From Zygnema circumcarinatum (taxonomy: Eukaryota; Streptophyta; Zygnematophyceae; Zygnematales; Zygnemataceae), in assembly GCA_037447605.1 (NCBI GenBank), contig CM074813.1:168406-232405 (forward strand): a stretch of 64,000 bases of DNA, read 5' to 3'. The stretch's first letter is position 1; each line of letters opens with the position of its first letter. The notes beneath the pieces were generated by a model. The model made no database searches, was not told the origin of the DNA, and worked only from the letters and a program-made list of their open reading frames with translations. Made by a program: the position numbers and the translations under genes. Shown here one piece after another: positions 1-12,719 of the stretch.

Positions 1-87
1 CTCCCCCTCCCCCTCCCCTCCCCTCCCCTAGTCCCCCCAACAGCCCGAGAGTGACGGCCCTTAGCCCTACCTAGGTCCTGCCTCACT

Positions 88-215
88 GTACTGTACCTCG
101 AAAGACCGTACAGTTCGTACGTCGATACGTACGAATATAACGAGCGGCAGGCGACGACTTTAAGAGAGCGCGGAAATGATTGTGAGTACGACAACATTAC
201 CGTACAATTGCGTAC
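88..215. promoter_or_regulatory. Cluster of GTAC cores
   Basis: GTAC occurs eight times in 128 bases (starting at 88, 93, 108, 117, 129, 186, 202 and 212), where about 0.5 would be expected. GTAC is the core bound by plant SBP/SPL proteins, including copper-response regulators. Assigning that role here is inference, because no gene start is evident close by. Confidence 0.3.
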
Positions 216-1959
216 GGATGATGGAGGGCTGGTCCGGTCAGGTGGAAAGCGGTTGCGATTGGATTGGGCGATCGATGGCTCTGCTTTTGGGGCGTTGAGG
301 GGAGGCCTTCGGATCATTTATTTGAATGTGCAGCTTCGACGTCTGCACTTGAGGCATATGGCACTGTTTGAATTTAAACATCAACAGAGGTTCGAACTAG
401 AGTTGAGAAAGGTAAGTGATCCGGGCGATAGAAGGGAACGGAATCATGGGTCTATCGCGGTTTGTAGGGAACACGCGGGTAAGCTCTGCTGCTCTCAACG
501 GCTACTTTGCCGCCTCCAACGTTACGTTACTGGCTCGACTGGCTCATATCCACCGGTACAGTGCCAGTGGTCCAATGGGGCGGAAACCATCATTTCTTGA
601 GGCTCGTGCCTTTCCTGCATTGTCGTGGGGTTTGCTGTTTCTCATGTAGAGAGGACATTTTCATTGCACGAATGGAGGAGTGCCTTGTCAAACTTTTTGG
701 AGAACAACTAATGTGACAAGAGCACCACAAGAAGGCGTCACACATGGATTCAGTTTCAAGCGCCAAGCCTTCATCACATCTCATGGCATCCACCACTTGA
801 GACGTGGTCCGATCCTCCATTTCTGAGCCGTGCTGCTTACCTCACCATTACTCGCTCTGACCGCATTGCACCGAGATATTCCAAAGCACCACGCACATAC
901 CAGGCAGGGGGAGTAGTGCGCCATGCGGCCGCCGCTTCTTCTCCGCCATTTCAACATGTCCAAAGGGCTTCCCATGGGAAGGCAACAGAGCCAGCATATC
1001 AAATGATGCCATTGAGTATACTTGAAACATGTACGAGCCTTTGATGTCAACGAGTTCGCACTGTCATGCTCACACATGGCAAACCCTCACTTCCCTCTTG
1101 GCAAACACACTGGAGCGAGCAGACACAACCTGCCCAGTGCAGCGCTAAACTGCCTGACATTAAGTTTTGGCAGGATCCATCCTGGGAGGCGTCCAGTCTG
1201 GGCATCCTGCCCAAACTCACCATCTGCGTACGACCGGATCCGTTCACATTCAACTTTGTACGCATGCCATGACTCATATGAATTCTTGCTCTGACGGGGG
1301 AATGAAAATGATGTGCGGAGATAGCGCCACAACTGCAATGTAGTTTAAATTCATCTCAACCGAACTTCCACACTAACGGAACAGCGCAGCACTCAGTACA
1401 GCCATCCCCCGGTCTGAAGGCCAGCCAGCCGCCTCGGGCACATAGGCTAATGAAGACTGACTACACAGCGAAGCAGAGACCCCATTTTTTGACCGATTCT
1501 TTTCTTCTTTGATTCTTCTTCGCTGCTCGCATCCAGCACAACCCCCCCTCCCCCCCCCTCTCTCATCATACACGTCATCCCTTCAGCGCCGCCATTCCGC
1601 ATGTTTGAGGCACCCCCATGAGCAAGGGCGACAAGATTTGTCGGCCTCTTGCCCAACACAAGGAGCGTTACTGACTGACCAAAAGACGGTCACAACGGCG
1701 TATCGCAGATTCAATGCCCAAAGGAACACAGCCTTAAGAGTGTGCGCAGCCAAGCAACATGAACTCACTGAGCTTGTGCTCAGTTTGATGTATGTTTCAC
1801 GTTCTCTACGGACTGTACAGTTTATGGTTTAACTTGACCTGAACCCCAAAAACTGATCTATTTCTGTGCATGGGAACACAAACACATTTGGGCTTTAACC
1901 TAAACATAAAGATTATGTTAATTATCAAGGTTCACAAAAAAAAGGAACAAACAAAAAAA

Positions 1960-2142
1960 ATGGTTCCCGTGCATTACCCGATGGACCTGGAAGACGAGAC
2001 AGGCAAACAGCCGGACAACTTCATCAACCCGATGGTCCACTTACCGCGCAGTTCCGTGATCCCTGAATCGGACGGAGCAAGTAGCGATACCCTTCACATC
2101 ATCAACTTCGCTGCCCACATCTCTGTTGAGAAGGTTATGTGA
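1960..2142 (+). other. Possible short coding fragment, 60 codons, unrecognised
   Basis: An ATG after an A-rich run opens a 60-codon frame that ends in TGA. Third codon positions are strongly biased to G or C, unlike the surrounding AT-rich sequence, and this is the only reason to list it. I recognise no domain. It could be an exon of an unseen gene, a gene remnant or chance. The antisense frame is also partly open. Confidence 0.2.
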
Positions 2143-3050
2143 AAGGACTCAACTCTACGGTAACTATTCAACACAGCGCAAAAGATGCAGACACATAGTA
2201 CGATCTGTGGCCCACTAAATTACTAGTCAACATCCCCACAATGCAAGTCCACGCTCCACTCCTTAACAGAGAAGGAAACACATCCACACAATAGTCAGAA
2301 CACATGCCAGTACCAAGTTAGAATCAACAAGGGCACTTGTTAGATCTCCCACAATTGCCTCCAATCCTTCGACCAAAATTTGCTAAATACTTCTAGCACA
2401 TCAAGTTCTAGTTGCTCAGAAAAGGGACAAAAACAGGGTTACACAGGTCTGAACAGAGTTCCTGCAACCACTATTAACATATTAGTGGTGAGTCAACTTC
2501 TCTCTCAATTCTTAACCCTAAAGTGGTGGGCGGAGTGATGGGAGGAGAAACAGAAGGAGGAGAAAAACAGTAGGGGAAATTCCACCCTTTCCCTTGCTTG
2601 ATATATGGCAACCTTATTTAGCCAACGCACTTGAACGCAAACACCACTCATTTCAAAGCCCTCTGTAAGCGCCGTAGCCCACAAACTACTCTCGTACACT
2701 AGTCTTAGGAACACGTTCCGAAAAGTTAGCTCGGAAATTAGCACCATCATTCTCTGCAAGAAGAGAAAAAATAAAAGAAAAGAGATAACCGAAGTGGGAG
2801 GGGGCGCGGGGCTCGTGATGACCTGCCACATGAGCTCTGCATAAAGCGACCTGCAAGAGGAGAGGACCAAAAATATTGCCTTCCTCTCCGGTTCGCCCTC
2901 TCCCCATTTTCACCCATTTCTGTCCTCTTACATCCCTTTCGTCCACTCTCACTCCGATCTCTTAAGTCAACCTACTCCGATTCGCTTCGATTCACTCCAT
3001 CACTTTCCCGATGTTGCCCCCCCCCCCCTTCTCCAACCTTCTCCCAACCC

Positions 3051-5819
3051 TCACCTCCCCACCTCCGACATGAACCGCTCATACTCCGACTCCACCCCGA
3101 CGGTGCCTGCTGCCTGTCCTGTACTGTTTCCTTGCTGCTGCTGATGTTGAACAGCTCCATTCTGCACGGCCCATGGCGGTGCCTGATTCGGCGGTGGCGG
3201 CTGTCCAGGTGGCGCATTTACAGGAAGCGGCGGCGCTCCTCCGCCTCCTGGCACCATTGGAGGCGGCACTGCCTGGTATCCTCCTCCCTGCTGAACCGGA
3301 TAGCTCGGATATGGCTGCGGGGCATAGGGATTTGGAGTCATCGATGGAGGCCCTCTCGGGGGCGGAACAGCAGGCGGACCCGAGGGGTAACCTCCATATT
3401 GCTGAGGTCCACCACCGTAGCTGCCAGGTGGCGGCCCTCTCGACATGCCAGGAGGCGCCATGCCTGGCGGTGGAGGACCATACGGGGGAGGCGGCCCATA
3501 GGGATTATAAGGATGCATCAAAGCCCCTCCGCCTGAGCCCGGGGGTGGTGGCCCCCCCCATGGCGGCGGAGCGTTCCGTGGGGGGGGACTAACGCCAGGT
3601 GGCGTTCCGTAACTGGGCGGTCCATTGCTAAATCCTGTAGCCCTCCCTCCTCCCCCACCTCCATACCCTCCTCCCACGCTGCCAGTTGCCCCACCAGAAA
3701 AGCTTCCCCCTCCTCTCCCAGCGTCTCCCCCACCCGGCCTTGTCTGCGCCGCACATCGTACTGCCAGTGACTTCCCTTCAATCACATATCCATTCATGGC
3801 CTGCACCCCCTTCTGGGCGGCATCCGCATCGCAGTACTTCACAAATCCGTACCCTTTACTCATCCCCGTGGCTCGATCCATGATAACCTTTGCATCCTCA
3901 ATTCTTCCATATTGTGAAAACAGCTGGTACAGCGTCGCATCGTCCACTGATGGAGGCAAGTACCCGACATACAAATTGGACTCATCATCCGGCCGAGCGT
4001 TCGTCGCTGAACCCACCCCCGCTCTGCCGCCCGCTCCGACCCCTCCCATTCCCCTCCCAGCTCCCCCAACGCCCCCCTGAACCCCGCCTGCCTGAACGCT
4101 GCCTCCCTGAACGCTGCCCCCGCCTCCAGGAGAGAGCCAAGGACTGGAACCCAACACCCCAGCACTCGCTCCCGGAGGTCCCCCTAAACCGGGAGCCCCC
4201 GGAGCTCCCGGTCCCTCTAAAGCAAAAACGGGCCCTCCGACGGACCTCCCGACGTTCCCAGCATTTCCGTTCCCCGCTCCACTTCCACCACCTTCAACGG
4301 GATTCCCGCCAAGCTCTGCAAGGAACGACTGGTACTCGTCATCCATTTTATTTCCAACCTGCGAATTTTTAACTGGACAATCGATCGTTGGGTGCCCTCC
4401 ATCACCGCAAATTTTGCATAGTACGTCCGATTTAAATGTGGAATGTCGCGCCGGACATGCATACTGTCGATGCCCTGGTTCCCCACAAAGGCGACAGAAT
4501 TCATCATCCCGAATTGTACCATTTAAAGCAGCTAACTCCCTTAATTGCGCTCTTTTATGCTCGTTCCTGCCCTCCTCAACGGGCTGCAGAAGTTTTTCCA
4601 CCATCCCTGCCGCTTCTATAAGAGACTTCTCATTATCTGCCTCCACAAGCACGTGCAGATCCTCATTCTCCGATGGGTCTGGCTTCAAATCTCGTCGGTT
4701 CTGCGACCTTCCCTCCTTCACAGATCCCTTTCCGCGAATAACTATTTTAGCGCCCGTCTCCTTCTCCATTCTTTTCTGGGTGTTCCCCCGAGGTCCGATA
4801 ATCAACCCGATAAAATTGTACCCCGGAAAATCTTTCACCGGGATAAACAGCTTCTTGTACAGCTTTGGCGGTTTGTAATCCGCAGGCGGCTTGTAATTAG
4901 GGTTTTTCTTGATAAGCTCAGTTATCACCTCTTGCCTCTCCCGAGTCAGCTTCTCCCGAGCCCTAAACTCCCGCGTATTAATTCTTATACCCATATTATC
5001 GTAAATGGGTTCGGGAGAGGGAGAGCGCATTCCGTCCGGCCGGTCGTCCAGCACAAACCCCGTCTGTAGCTTCCGGTTTATCTCCAGAAGCCGTACATTC
5101 AATGCTTGAACTTCTGGATCCAGATCCACTCCGCCTGTCAGCTCCTTCACAAACTCCGGCAGCTGAATCTGGCTAAGAATTGCGGCCGGGTTCGCAAGCG
5201 CCGCCGCCGTAAACACCGGCGGTGTCTTTGCCGGCTCCTCTGCCCACCTGCTCTTCCGCTTCTTCACACTTGCGCTCCCGCCCTCTCCTTCACCGCCCCC
5301 TGGCGTGTCCGCCTCATTGTCACCTGGCTTGGCTCCCTCGCCGCCAGCTGTCCCTCCAAATCCCGCCTCCCCCCCTGCCCCAGCCGCCCCTGACACGTCA
5401 CCATCCTGTGGGCCCCACCGGCTGCGTCGCCTTTTCCATACGCCCTCACCACCACCTGCCCCTCCTCCTCCCCCTGCCCCTCCTTCTCTCCCATCGTTAT
5501 GCTGCTGCTGTAGCTCTTCATGCTGACTGTTGAACCCGAACCCTAACCCCGATCCCTCACCCTGCTGGTCGCTGAACCCTAGCTGCTGGCTTCCCTGCTG
5601 CTGCTGCTGCTGCTGCTGATGCTGTGCCTCTCCCTGCTCAGAGTACCCTAGCTCGTCCCCCTGCCACGTGTCCTGCTGCTGCTGCTGCTGTTGCTGCCAC
5701 GGCGGCGGCTGTTGCTGCTGGTGCCACGCGGCAGCGCCTCCTGGCACGTCGTGCTGGCCAAAATCCTGGGGGTGACTTGCTTCGAGGGAAGCTAAATACG
5801 CTTCGGTCTCCTGATCCAT
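3051..5819 (-). CDS. SF1: Splicing factor 1 / branchpoint-binding protein, plant type
   Basis: The 922-residue protein recognises the intron branch point in the nucleus together with U2AF65. Visible in order: Q-rich N-terminus; two KR-rich RSRW motifs (about residues 129-135 and 186-192) resembling the U2AF-binding ULM; an SPSP motif near 266, a known SF1 phosphosite; a KH/QUA2 domain (about 322-415) with GLIIGPRG; two CCHC zinc knuckles (442-455 and 468-481); an RRM (about 615-691) with NLYVGYLP and KGYGFVKY; a long Pro/Gly-rich tail. The C-terminal RRM is the plant SF1 arrangement and is absent from animal and yeast SF1. The start is placed at MDQETEAYL because the upstream in-frame ATG at 5978 adds non-conserved residues. 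The coding region is uninterrupted. GCCAGGTGGC lies in the frame at 3423 and 3594. Confidence 0.93.
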   Translation of the reverse strand: MDQETEAYLASLEASHPQDFGQHDVPGGAAAWHQQQQPPPWQQQQQQQQDTWQGDELGYSEQGEAQHQQQQQQQQGSQQLGFSDQQGEGSGLGFGFNSQHEELQQQHNDGREGGAGGGGGAGGGEGVWKRRRSRWGPQDGDVSGAAGAGGEAGFGGTAGGEGAKPGDNEADTPGGGEGEGGSASVKKRKSRWAEEPAKTPPVFTAAALANPAAILSQIQLPEFVKELTGGVDLDPEVQALNVRLLEINRKLQTGFVLDDRPDGMRSPSPEPIYDNMGIRINTREFRAREKLTRERQEVITELIKKNPNYKPPADYKPPKLYKKLFIPVKDFPGYNFIGLIIGPRGNTQKRMEKETGAKIVIRGKGSVKEGRSQNRRDLKPDPSENEDLHVLVEADNEKSLIEAAGMVEKLLQPVEEGRNEHKRAQLRELAALNGTIRDDEFCRLCGEPGHRQYACPARHSTFKSDVLCKICGDGGHPTIDCPVKNSQVGNKMDDEYQSFLAELGGNPVEGGGSGAGNGNAGNVGRSVGGPVFALEGPGAPGAPGLGGPPGASAGVLGSSPWLSPGGGGSVQGGSVQAGGVQGGVGGAGRGMGGVGAGGRAGVGSATNARPDDESNLYVGYLPPSVDDATLYQLFSQYGRIEDAKVIMDRATGMSKGYGFVKYCDADAAQKGVQAMNGYVIEGKSLAVRCAAQTRPGGGDAGRGGGSFSGGATGSVGGGYGGGGGGRATGFSNGPPSYGTPPGVSPPPRNAPPPWGGPPPPGSGGGALMHPYNPYGPPPPYGPPPPGMAPPGMSRGPPPGSYGGGPQQYGGYPSGPPAVPPPRGPPSMTPNPYAPQPYPSYPVQQGGGYQAVPPPMVPGGGGAPPLPVNAPPGQPPPPNQAPPWAVQNGAVQHQQQQGNSTGQAAGTVGVESEYERFMSEVGR

Positions 5820-6323
5820 GGCGGCAGTGCTCCCCCGTTCCCTGTCCTCCTCCTCTCTTCCTCTCTCCCCCTCTGGCCGCCGAAACCCTAAAAAGTCAAT
5901 GTCGACAGTTTCTGCGCATAGAGTCCCCTTCCTCCAAAAACCAGGAGGGAGGGCCTGCGACATTGAGAAACGTCGCATGCGTCGCAGGACTAAATCCTGC
6001 CGTCGATTCAGGTCGTGGGAGGCTCCTGGTCGCCCACTTTCGATTTTCGATCGATCGGACGGCCAGGACGGCTGCGATTCGCGTCAGGGCTTCTGGAAGA
6101 TTCGCTCCGGCGGCCGCCAGTCTGCGCATAGAACGCGCGGCCCGTTTCACTGATCGTCGTCGAATGGGACGGCCTTTTTTTTGGCAGTTCATGTCCTGTT
6201 ACGTGTCACACAGAGCACGCTGCGCAATTTAACTGTGGAACTGTCTCAAGGAAGGGCCTTAAGTTGTACGGTATTCCCTTTCTAGTACCCCCCCTAATAT
6301 TTTCGCCATGGTTTCGCCAAATA

Positions 6324-6523
6324 GGGGGAGTCAGACCTTGACCATCGCTTACGAAATTCCCGAATTACTTCTACTAAAAGTCACTTCTTTCGTGTACGAA
6401 TTCCGGGTCGGGATCCGCGGCTCCGCCGTACCCAGCCATACCGAAATGCGTACCTAGCCAATGCTTAATTCGGCCGACAGGCTTACGAAATTGATATGGT
6501 GATGGTCAAGGTCTGACTCCCCC
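6324..6523. mobile_element. 200-bp MITE-like element flanked by TA
   Basis: GGGGGAGTCAGACCTTGACC continues through ATC at 6324-6346 and is repeated as its exact reverse complement at 6501-6523, giving 23-bp perfect terminal inverted repeats. Both ends abut a TA dinucleotide (6322-6323 and 6524-6525), as expected for Tc1/mariner or Stowaway-type insertion. There is no internal coding capacity. GCTTACGAAATT occurs in direct orientation near both ends (about 6347 and 6481). The family assignment is inference from the TIR plus TA pattern. Confidence 0.6.
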
Positions 6524-7418
6524 TAATATTGGAATTTGAAAATATAAGGAAGTCCGTGTTAACAATAGGCGGGCGATATTATGTTAGGAGTCCGGCCTGC
6601 GGCCGTACTGTTTCTCTCTATACGGAGGCGAATGGCCGCCATGGCCGCCAGGCGGTCCCTATCGCGAGCTCCTATTGGTGCCGTACATTTAAGTACACGA
6701 GTTCCAATTGATGCCGTACATATACCGTATGATCCAGAGATGTTATCCGTTCTTATCGTACAACGGAATAGCGTGACCCATGTTCGAAATCCGTTTTTAT
6801 TTAGCAGGTTCTGTATTTGAAAATAGCGCAGGTTAGGTTTACACCCCTAATACATTAACACAGACTTACCGTACTAAAAGTTGTTTTCTCAAAATCAGGG
6901 CGAATTTCTTGGGTAACGAAAATACCCGGGTGGAAAATATTAAGGGGGGGGGGGTACTGTATCGAGAATATCTGTATTAGTTGCACCCGCCGAAGGGAAT
7001 GCAGTGGAATACAACAGTGGTGCTGCCTAACGGTTTAGGACACAATTGCCTATTTTCAAAACCATGGATCTGTCCCTCTCCCCGCTCGCTCTCGCACCAA
7101 AAGCCGTGCCTAGCATGCTTATGGTTCTAGTTAAGGGTAAAAATTATGGACACGGAAATTATCAATTGTACAACACTGCCCTGACTCCCACACGAGCATT
7201 TCTTCGCTCCAAGAGGGGCCTCCAGCAGCAGGGCGAACCAATAATTAGAAGCTGCTTCTCCCAAGCAGGCGCTCCTCCCACTTGCCAAGTACCTTCACAA
7301 TCTGCAAAAACGGGAAGAGGGAGGACACTAAGTCAAGAAAGGAGGAGAAAGTGGAATAGGAGACGAGAGCGAAAGGAGAGGCGGGTAGGAGGCGGAGTGG
7401 GAGAGTGCAGCGAGGGAG

Positions 7419-7560
7419 AGTGAAAGGGGCTGTCAGGACGAGAGAGGGCTGGAGGGAGGAAGAGAGGGAGAGAGCGAGAGAGAGAGGGACAGTGGGGCTG
7501 TCAGGACGAGACAGGGCTGGAGGGGGCAGAGAGGGAGATTGCGAGTGAGAAAGGAGAAAA
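7419..7560. repeat. Two-copy purine-rich tandem repeat
   Basis: GGGGCTGTCAGGACGAGA followed by GGGCTGGAGGG occurs at about 7428 and again at about 7495. Each copy is followed by GA-rich sequence, so this is an imperfect duplication of roughly 67 bp. It lies just past the 3' end of the arginine decarboxylase gene. Confidence 0.5.
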
Positions 7561-7666
7561 AGATTCAGTGCCACAGGTGCCTGATTTGAGGAAAAGACAA
7601 CACATACTTTGGGCAATCTTTGACACACCTGTGTTTTCAAATGCTTAAAAATTTGCAATACTGAAA

Positions 7667-10600
7667 CTATTTCGCCAAATACGTATAAGCTTCCAAATTT
7701 CTTTCATATATAAGCACAAGCTTTTGGGCGTCTCCATGTTTCACACTTCCGTTGGCTATTGCAGTCTCCACGAGCCCTTCAAATTCTGACAGCAAATCCT
7801 TTGCGGAATACTGCACACGGAAAATTCCCGCCGACAGGTGCATTTAGAGAAGAATATAAGTTAAAAAAAATCCGACAAACGGATGCTCATCCGATACATT
7901 TTACCACAGAGTTTCCAGAAGTTTTGATCAACGAAAAGCCTGTGGAAATACATTGAAACGATAGAACTCTCGAAACAAAAAAGAGACGGAAGGACGAATG
8001 GTTGCTTTCACCTGAACTGTGGCGAGTACGGCCGCAGTGGACTGCCCTCCCATCACAAGTTCTATGCCGTACACACTGTTCTGTTCCGTACAACAGTCTC
8101 CATGCGCCTCCGTTCTTTCTGCAGTTGCTTTGGGAGCTGCCCGGACACAAACACTATTTGTCCGCCCAAACAAATTATGCTGGCTGCCCATAGCCTCCTG
8201 CAACAAATCAAGAAAAAAAAAGGAGGGGGAAAGACAACGAAAGGGGGGAAGAAGGGGAGTAAGTAAACAAAGGATGTGAGAGGTGGAGTCAATTCTCGCT
8301 TTGCAAAACCCATTAGTCAACCCCCTCCTTCCTTTTGTTATTTTATCTTGTTTGAAGTGTGGTTAAGCACAAACGGTACAAAACGCACCTGGTATGCTCC
8401 TCCCAAAAAAAATCCCAGAAAATATTTTTCCCCTTTCCGTAGGGCATGCACAGGGAGGGTCGCTCTGGGCTCGCCACCTGTCGGGTTTATAAACCGCGAA
8501 ATCTTTCCATCGCTATCGCAAGTTAGGTCCGCCAAAGAAGCGTACAAAAGGGGCTGCTCTTGCAGGCGGTGGAGGGGCATGATTGGAAATATTTGCTGGA
8601 TTGCCCAGGAGTCCGGCACGGATCGGAAAACTGATAAGTTTACATGATACGTGGCCGCCATGGATTGGTTGAGGGAACTCAGTTCCTCGGCAAGGTTTGT
8701 CCGCATTTCCGCATACGAAAGCACTCGATGGCAGATAGCCTAGGCGACATTTAAAGAAGGAATCAATCAGCAAAGAAATCAAAATAACACGAACACAGAG
8801 ATTGCGACAAGCGTTCATGTCGTCAAAACAAAAGTCTATGACCTGAGCTCGTTAGGGTTTCCTGGACTTTTGAACGTTGAAAGCTTCAGGCATCAAGAAT
8901 TCAGGGATAAAATTGAATTGAATCAACGCACCTGATGAATGGCTTCAGCTAAGGCTCTCTGTTCCAAACTCATGCATCCCAATTTGAACAGAGACGCTGC
9001 CTCCTTTTTGAACTGCTTTGCATCGTTGTACGACTCCTGAAAATTTGACTCATTTGTCGTGTCCAGAACATTTCGAAACGTCTCCAAAAGGTACGCTCCC
9101 GCCTCCGCCGCAGGAACGCTGCCGGATGGTGTTTGCCGAGTCAGCATTTCCAGCTGGCGGTCTGCGATTCGCCGAGAGGGAGAGGTGGAACTGAGAACGT
9201 TTGTGACAAGGACGGAGTGGTGGGAGGCGAGCGCCCTCCCGCTTTCGGAGACGATGATTGGCTGCGGGACCTTCTTTAGGACACATGCGTCCAGCAGGGC
9301 GGCGACGACATCATTTGCATAGTTCTGCACATGGAAACGCAGGGTGTTAGGACTGCTGGGGGTTTCCAAGGAAAGTGGTGGGGTTGAGGGGGAAAGAGGG
9401 AAAGCATGGGAGAAGAGGTCAGGTTGGGGAGAGACGGATGGGGAGTAGGGGTGGACGAAGGAGAGAGGGGTGGGGAGAGAAGGGTGGAGGGAAATCAACA
9501 TCGCAGGAAGAACAGAATCGATAAAGATTGAGGGTTCAAAAATCGAGAAATAAACGGTCAAGCATTGCTGAATTGTAACACGAAATAATGATTTTTAGGG
9601 CTTGAACCTGCATGCTGTAATTTGTCGAAGAGGACCCCTGGCTTTTTGACCCATCGTAGTCAATTCCCAGACCGCCTCCAACGTCGATATATTTCTGACA
9701 TTCACAAATCCACGTTGAGATTTCATATTTTTCACGTTAGATCAAATTCCACAAAACGAAACCCTCAAAGGCTCAAAAGCTAGCTGAAATCCCTAATGCT
9801 GTCGAGTGATTTGAGATCCTAAAAAACCCTAAAACTCTCCAAAAGGTAACTCTGAATCCCTAAAATTTCTAAGTCCATTTTTTTTTTCTCTTTCCATTTA
9901 CCATGGAAGCTCCGAGCAGAGCGAGTTCGCAGTAGAGGTGGCTGGCCTCCCTCATCGCCTCCTTCACTATGGCGATTGAAGGAATCTGCGAGCCGATGTG
10001 GAAGTGGAGTAGCTGCAAACACTCCAGCTCGCCCTCCTGAAAAAGGCCCAAAATCACAATAATTTTACCAATGTAGATTCCAAAAGGACATCTCAGAGAT
10101 TTGAATTTTCTTGACCTAACATGGATGAATTGATGCCAGTTGTATTAATTCGGAGTAGTCAGTAATCTATCAAAGTTGAATTGAAAAAAGTGTGAAGGTT
10201 CTACCGAATGGCCTACCTCCTTGAGAGTGTGCACAACCTCCAATAGTTCGTTCACATTAAGTCCGAATTTCGCTCCATCTCCGGAAGTACCCCCCCAATG
10301 GCCTTCATGTTTGGTCCCAAGTTTCGCCCTAACTCCGACTATGGGCTTCACCCCCATCTTCTTACTCGCACTCAAAAGGTCTCCCAATTCCTCCACCTGG
10401 ATTCGAAAATCAAAAAAATATATGAACTGTAGAAATGAACTCATTTAACCCACAGGATAAACGACAAGCCAATTCCTTTAAAGGGAAATTATATAGGCCC
10501 CTTAAGCGACAGAACTCGACGAACCCCCCCCCCCCTCTCTCTCTCCCCCTGTCGATATATATTGTCTCATTTTTCTCTCTCCCTTCCCAAATCCCGCTTC

Positions 10601-12719
10601 TTCTTGACTTATGGCAGTCTGCCATTGGCTACCTGCTCGAGGACCACCACCGCATTGATGCCAAGCTGGCATGCCAAAAGTGCACTTTCGATGTACCCGA
10701 AATCCTGTTGCCAAGGAGCAAAACATTTCTCGATTATTTTTCCTTGCAAATTCCGAAACAGTGTGAGAAATGCAACCAAATTTCATGTTTCATGAATACA
10801 TGCTCAAAAGAACGTGAGATCTCATTTGTACCTCATGCAAAAGCAACTCCTTTGACATATCTCACCTTATATCCGTTGCATATGAGGAGCGCATCTGAGC
10901 TGCTTTTCTGAAGCTTTGCCATCGCTATAAGCAGTTCCGGTTTGGATCCGACTTCCAAACCAAAATTCAAATCGCGCCCCGCATTCACAATTTCTTCAAT
11001 AATGTAACGGTCCTGGTTGCATTTCACGGGAAATACTCCTTGAAAGTTCCGCTGCGCATCACATGGAACGTCCCCGTTACATGCGAGTTTCGCTGCGTCC
11101 TTATTCTCAGTTCTCAGTTCAGTTCAGTGGCTAACAAATCAAATAGTATCAGGTAGTCCATTGGCGGATCCAGCTGCAACAACCATATTCGAAGCATGCG
11201 TGCTTGCCAGCTGGCACGCCGCGATTAGCTGAAGGCTTCGCCTCGTGAGGTGGCAGTCAACCATTGGCCGGGGTCTCCTAGGAGCCCCACCTCATATCCG
11301 TACCGCTGAATGGCAACATTGAAGCAGTCTTGCAGGCGGTGCATCCGATCTCGAATTATTTGCGGAAACCGGATCACGATTGGGGGCTGGATTCCACGGC
11401 AGCCAAGATCCCCTAATAGGTCCATGATGTCAATTTCGCCTTCATCTGCATTTCCATCCAAAGTCACCCAGAGGGGTTTCAATCTATTTGTACATGATAA
11501 AATTGGTCCATCGAAATCAGCTTGGACTTTAGCTCTACGCTTCAGATATGGGCCATGAAATCTCTCCGTCATGCAATACTTGAATACACAACTAATCGCA
11601 TGAATTAGCCTATCAAAGGCCACAACTCGGGGCTTGTTTTTACTCATACCACCATCTCCCGTAGGTTTGACCACCAAGTTTCCGGCAGCGTTCACACTGA
11701 AATACGGCGAACCCCATCCCTCCAAACGGTACAACCCCGCGGAGTCTTGGGCGGTCCAACCCCCTTGCTGCTGAACGCCGATTCCCATCCAAGAACAAGA
11801 AGTACGAATTTAAGAAAACAAAGGTATAAGCCACAGAAACTCGGGTTCACAGACACATTGATAAGCACGAAATGGGTGATTATACATAGAGCATACAGAA
11901 ATAAACATCCACAAGAAAAATAGAGCAACAAGTCGAAATCACTTCTACAATACTAATCCAGAAGAAATTGAGGATGTCTAGTTTTCAACAAAGTTTCTAA
12001 GTTCTATGAGTAGAAAACCAGTATTGGAGTTCTTTAAAAGGAAGTAGAAGTTCACCGAAATTGTCTTTTCAAACGTAGCAGCTCCTTGTTCGAGAGGGCC
12101 CACTAGCTGACAGCTCAACGGTCTTCCATTTCTTCGCGTTCGAACTGAAGCCACGTCGGGCCAGACATAAGGGTCCAACGACCATTTCTTCACCTGCTCC
12201 TTGAAGGAATTGAAGCAAATAAGCACTCGAAATCTGTCCAGGAATGGAATTGGGAATGCAGAACGTGTTCCAAATACAACAATTGGCGTAACATGACTAA
12301 ATTATTACCACGTGAACAAATCAACACTCAACAATAATCAATACGCTAGTTCCAACATGTTTCCAATCCACGTTTTTCCCCCTTACCCCTCCGCTTTCTT
12401 TGTCCTTCCTACCTTCCATGTCCCTACGCTTTTTACCTCCCTCTCCCCTTCAAGACCTAGCCTTGAACCAAACATGCGAAGCTTACAGCTCTGAAACTCT
12501 TCACATATTTTGCATGAATTCATTGCTATGCAATGCCAACACCGTTTTCCTTACTGGCGGACCACAAGGTCTACCCTCCATGAATTTGAGGCTTCCAGTT
12601 TTCAAGGTTAGGGTTCGGGCTTCCAAGGCTGAGGGTTGTACCGCGCAGGGTTTATGACGGCCCGTGTACACATGTCCTGCGCGGAGGCCTCCATGAGCAG
12701 GAGGCAGGAGCAACGCCAT
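7667..12719 (-). CDS. ADC: Arginine decarboxylase (PLP-dependent, putrescine synthesis)
   Basis: The enzyme decarboxylates arginine to agmatine, the first step of the plant arginine route to putrescine. Thirteen exons: 12719-12555, 12193-12056, 11770-11650, 11445-11291, 11051-10866, 10704-10633, 10396-10217, 10036-9902, 9694-9608, 9324-8932, 8739-8389, 8197-8012 and 7810-7667, giving 770 residues. Visible: PVKCNQDRY with the PLP lysine (K203), [10 protein letters not shown] (350-359), [10 protein letters not shown] (390-399), [21 protein letters not shown] with the partner-subunit cysteine (about C618), and a C-terminal YTYL as in other biosynthetic ADCs. About 100 residues precede the conserved start; the first exon is basic and poor in acidic residues, like a plastid transit peptide. 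The first two exons rest on phase agreement and are the least certain part. The gene is divergent from VPS22. Confidence 0.9.

Larger units (their letters stand above)
1..3050. other. Intergenic region downstream of SF1, no convincing gene
   Basis: No recognised protein or RNA gene is visible. The first 30 bases are a short CCCCCT-type tract. Positions 88-215 are unusually rich in GTAC. Positions 1535-1560 are a C-rich run. A short frame at 1960-2142 is listed separately. Positions 3018-3030 are a C run just outside the SF1 stop codon. The remainder looks like ordinary unique intergenic sequence. Confidence 0.5.
5820..7666. other. Intergenic: SF1 upstream region and 3' flank of arginine decarboxylase
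   Basis: The right part lies past the arginine decarboxylase stop codon and the left part upstream of SF1. It holds a small TIR element (6324-6523), a G run at 6944-6954 and a purine-rich imperfect tandem repeat (7419-7560). I see no coding region. Confidence 0.5.

Noticed and set aside
3132-5533. Plus-strand frames of 100-200 codons
   Set aside because: They are antisense shadows of the SF1 coding sequence.
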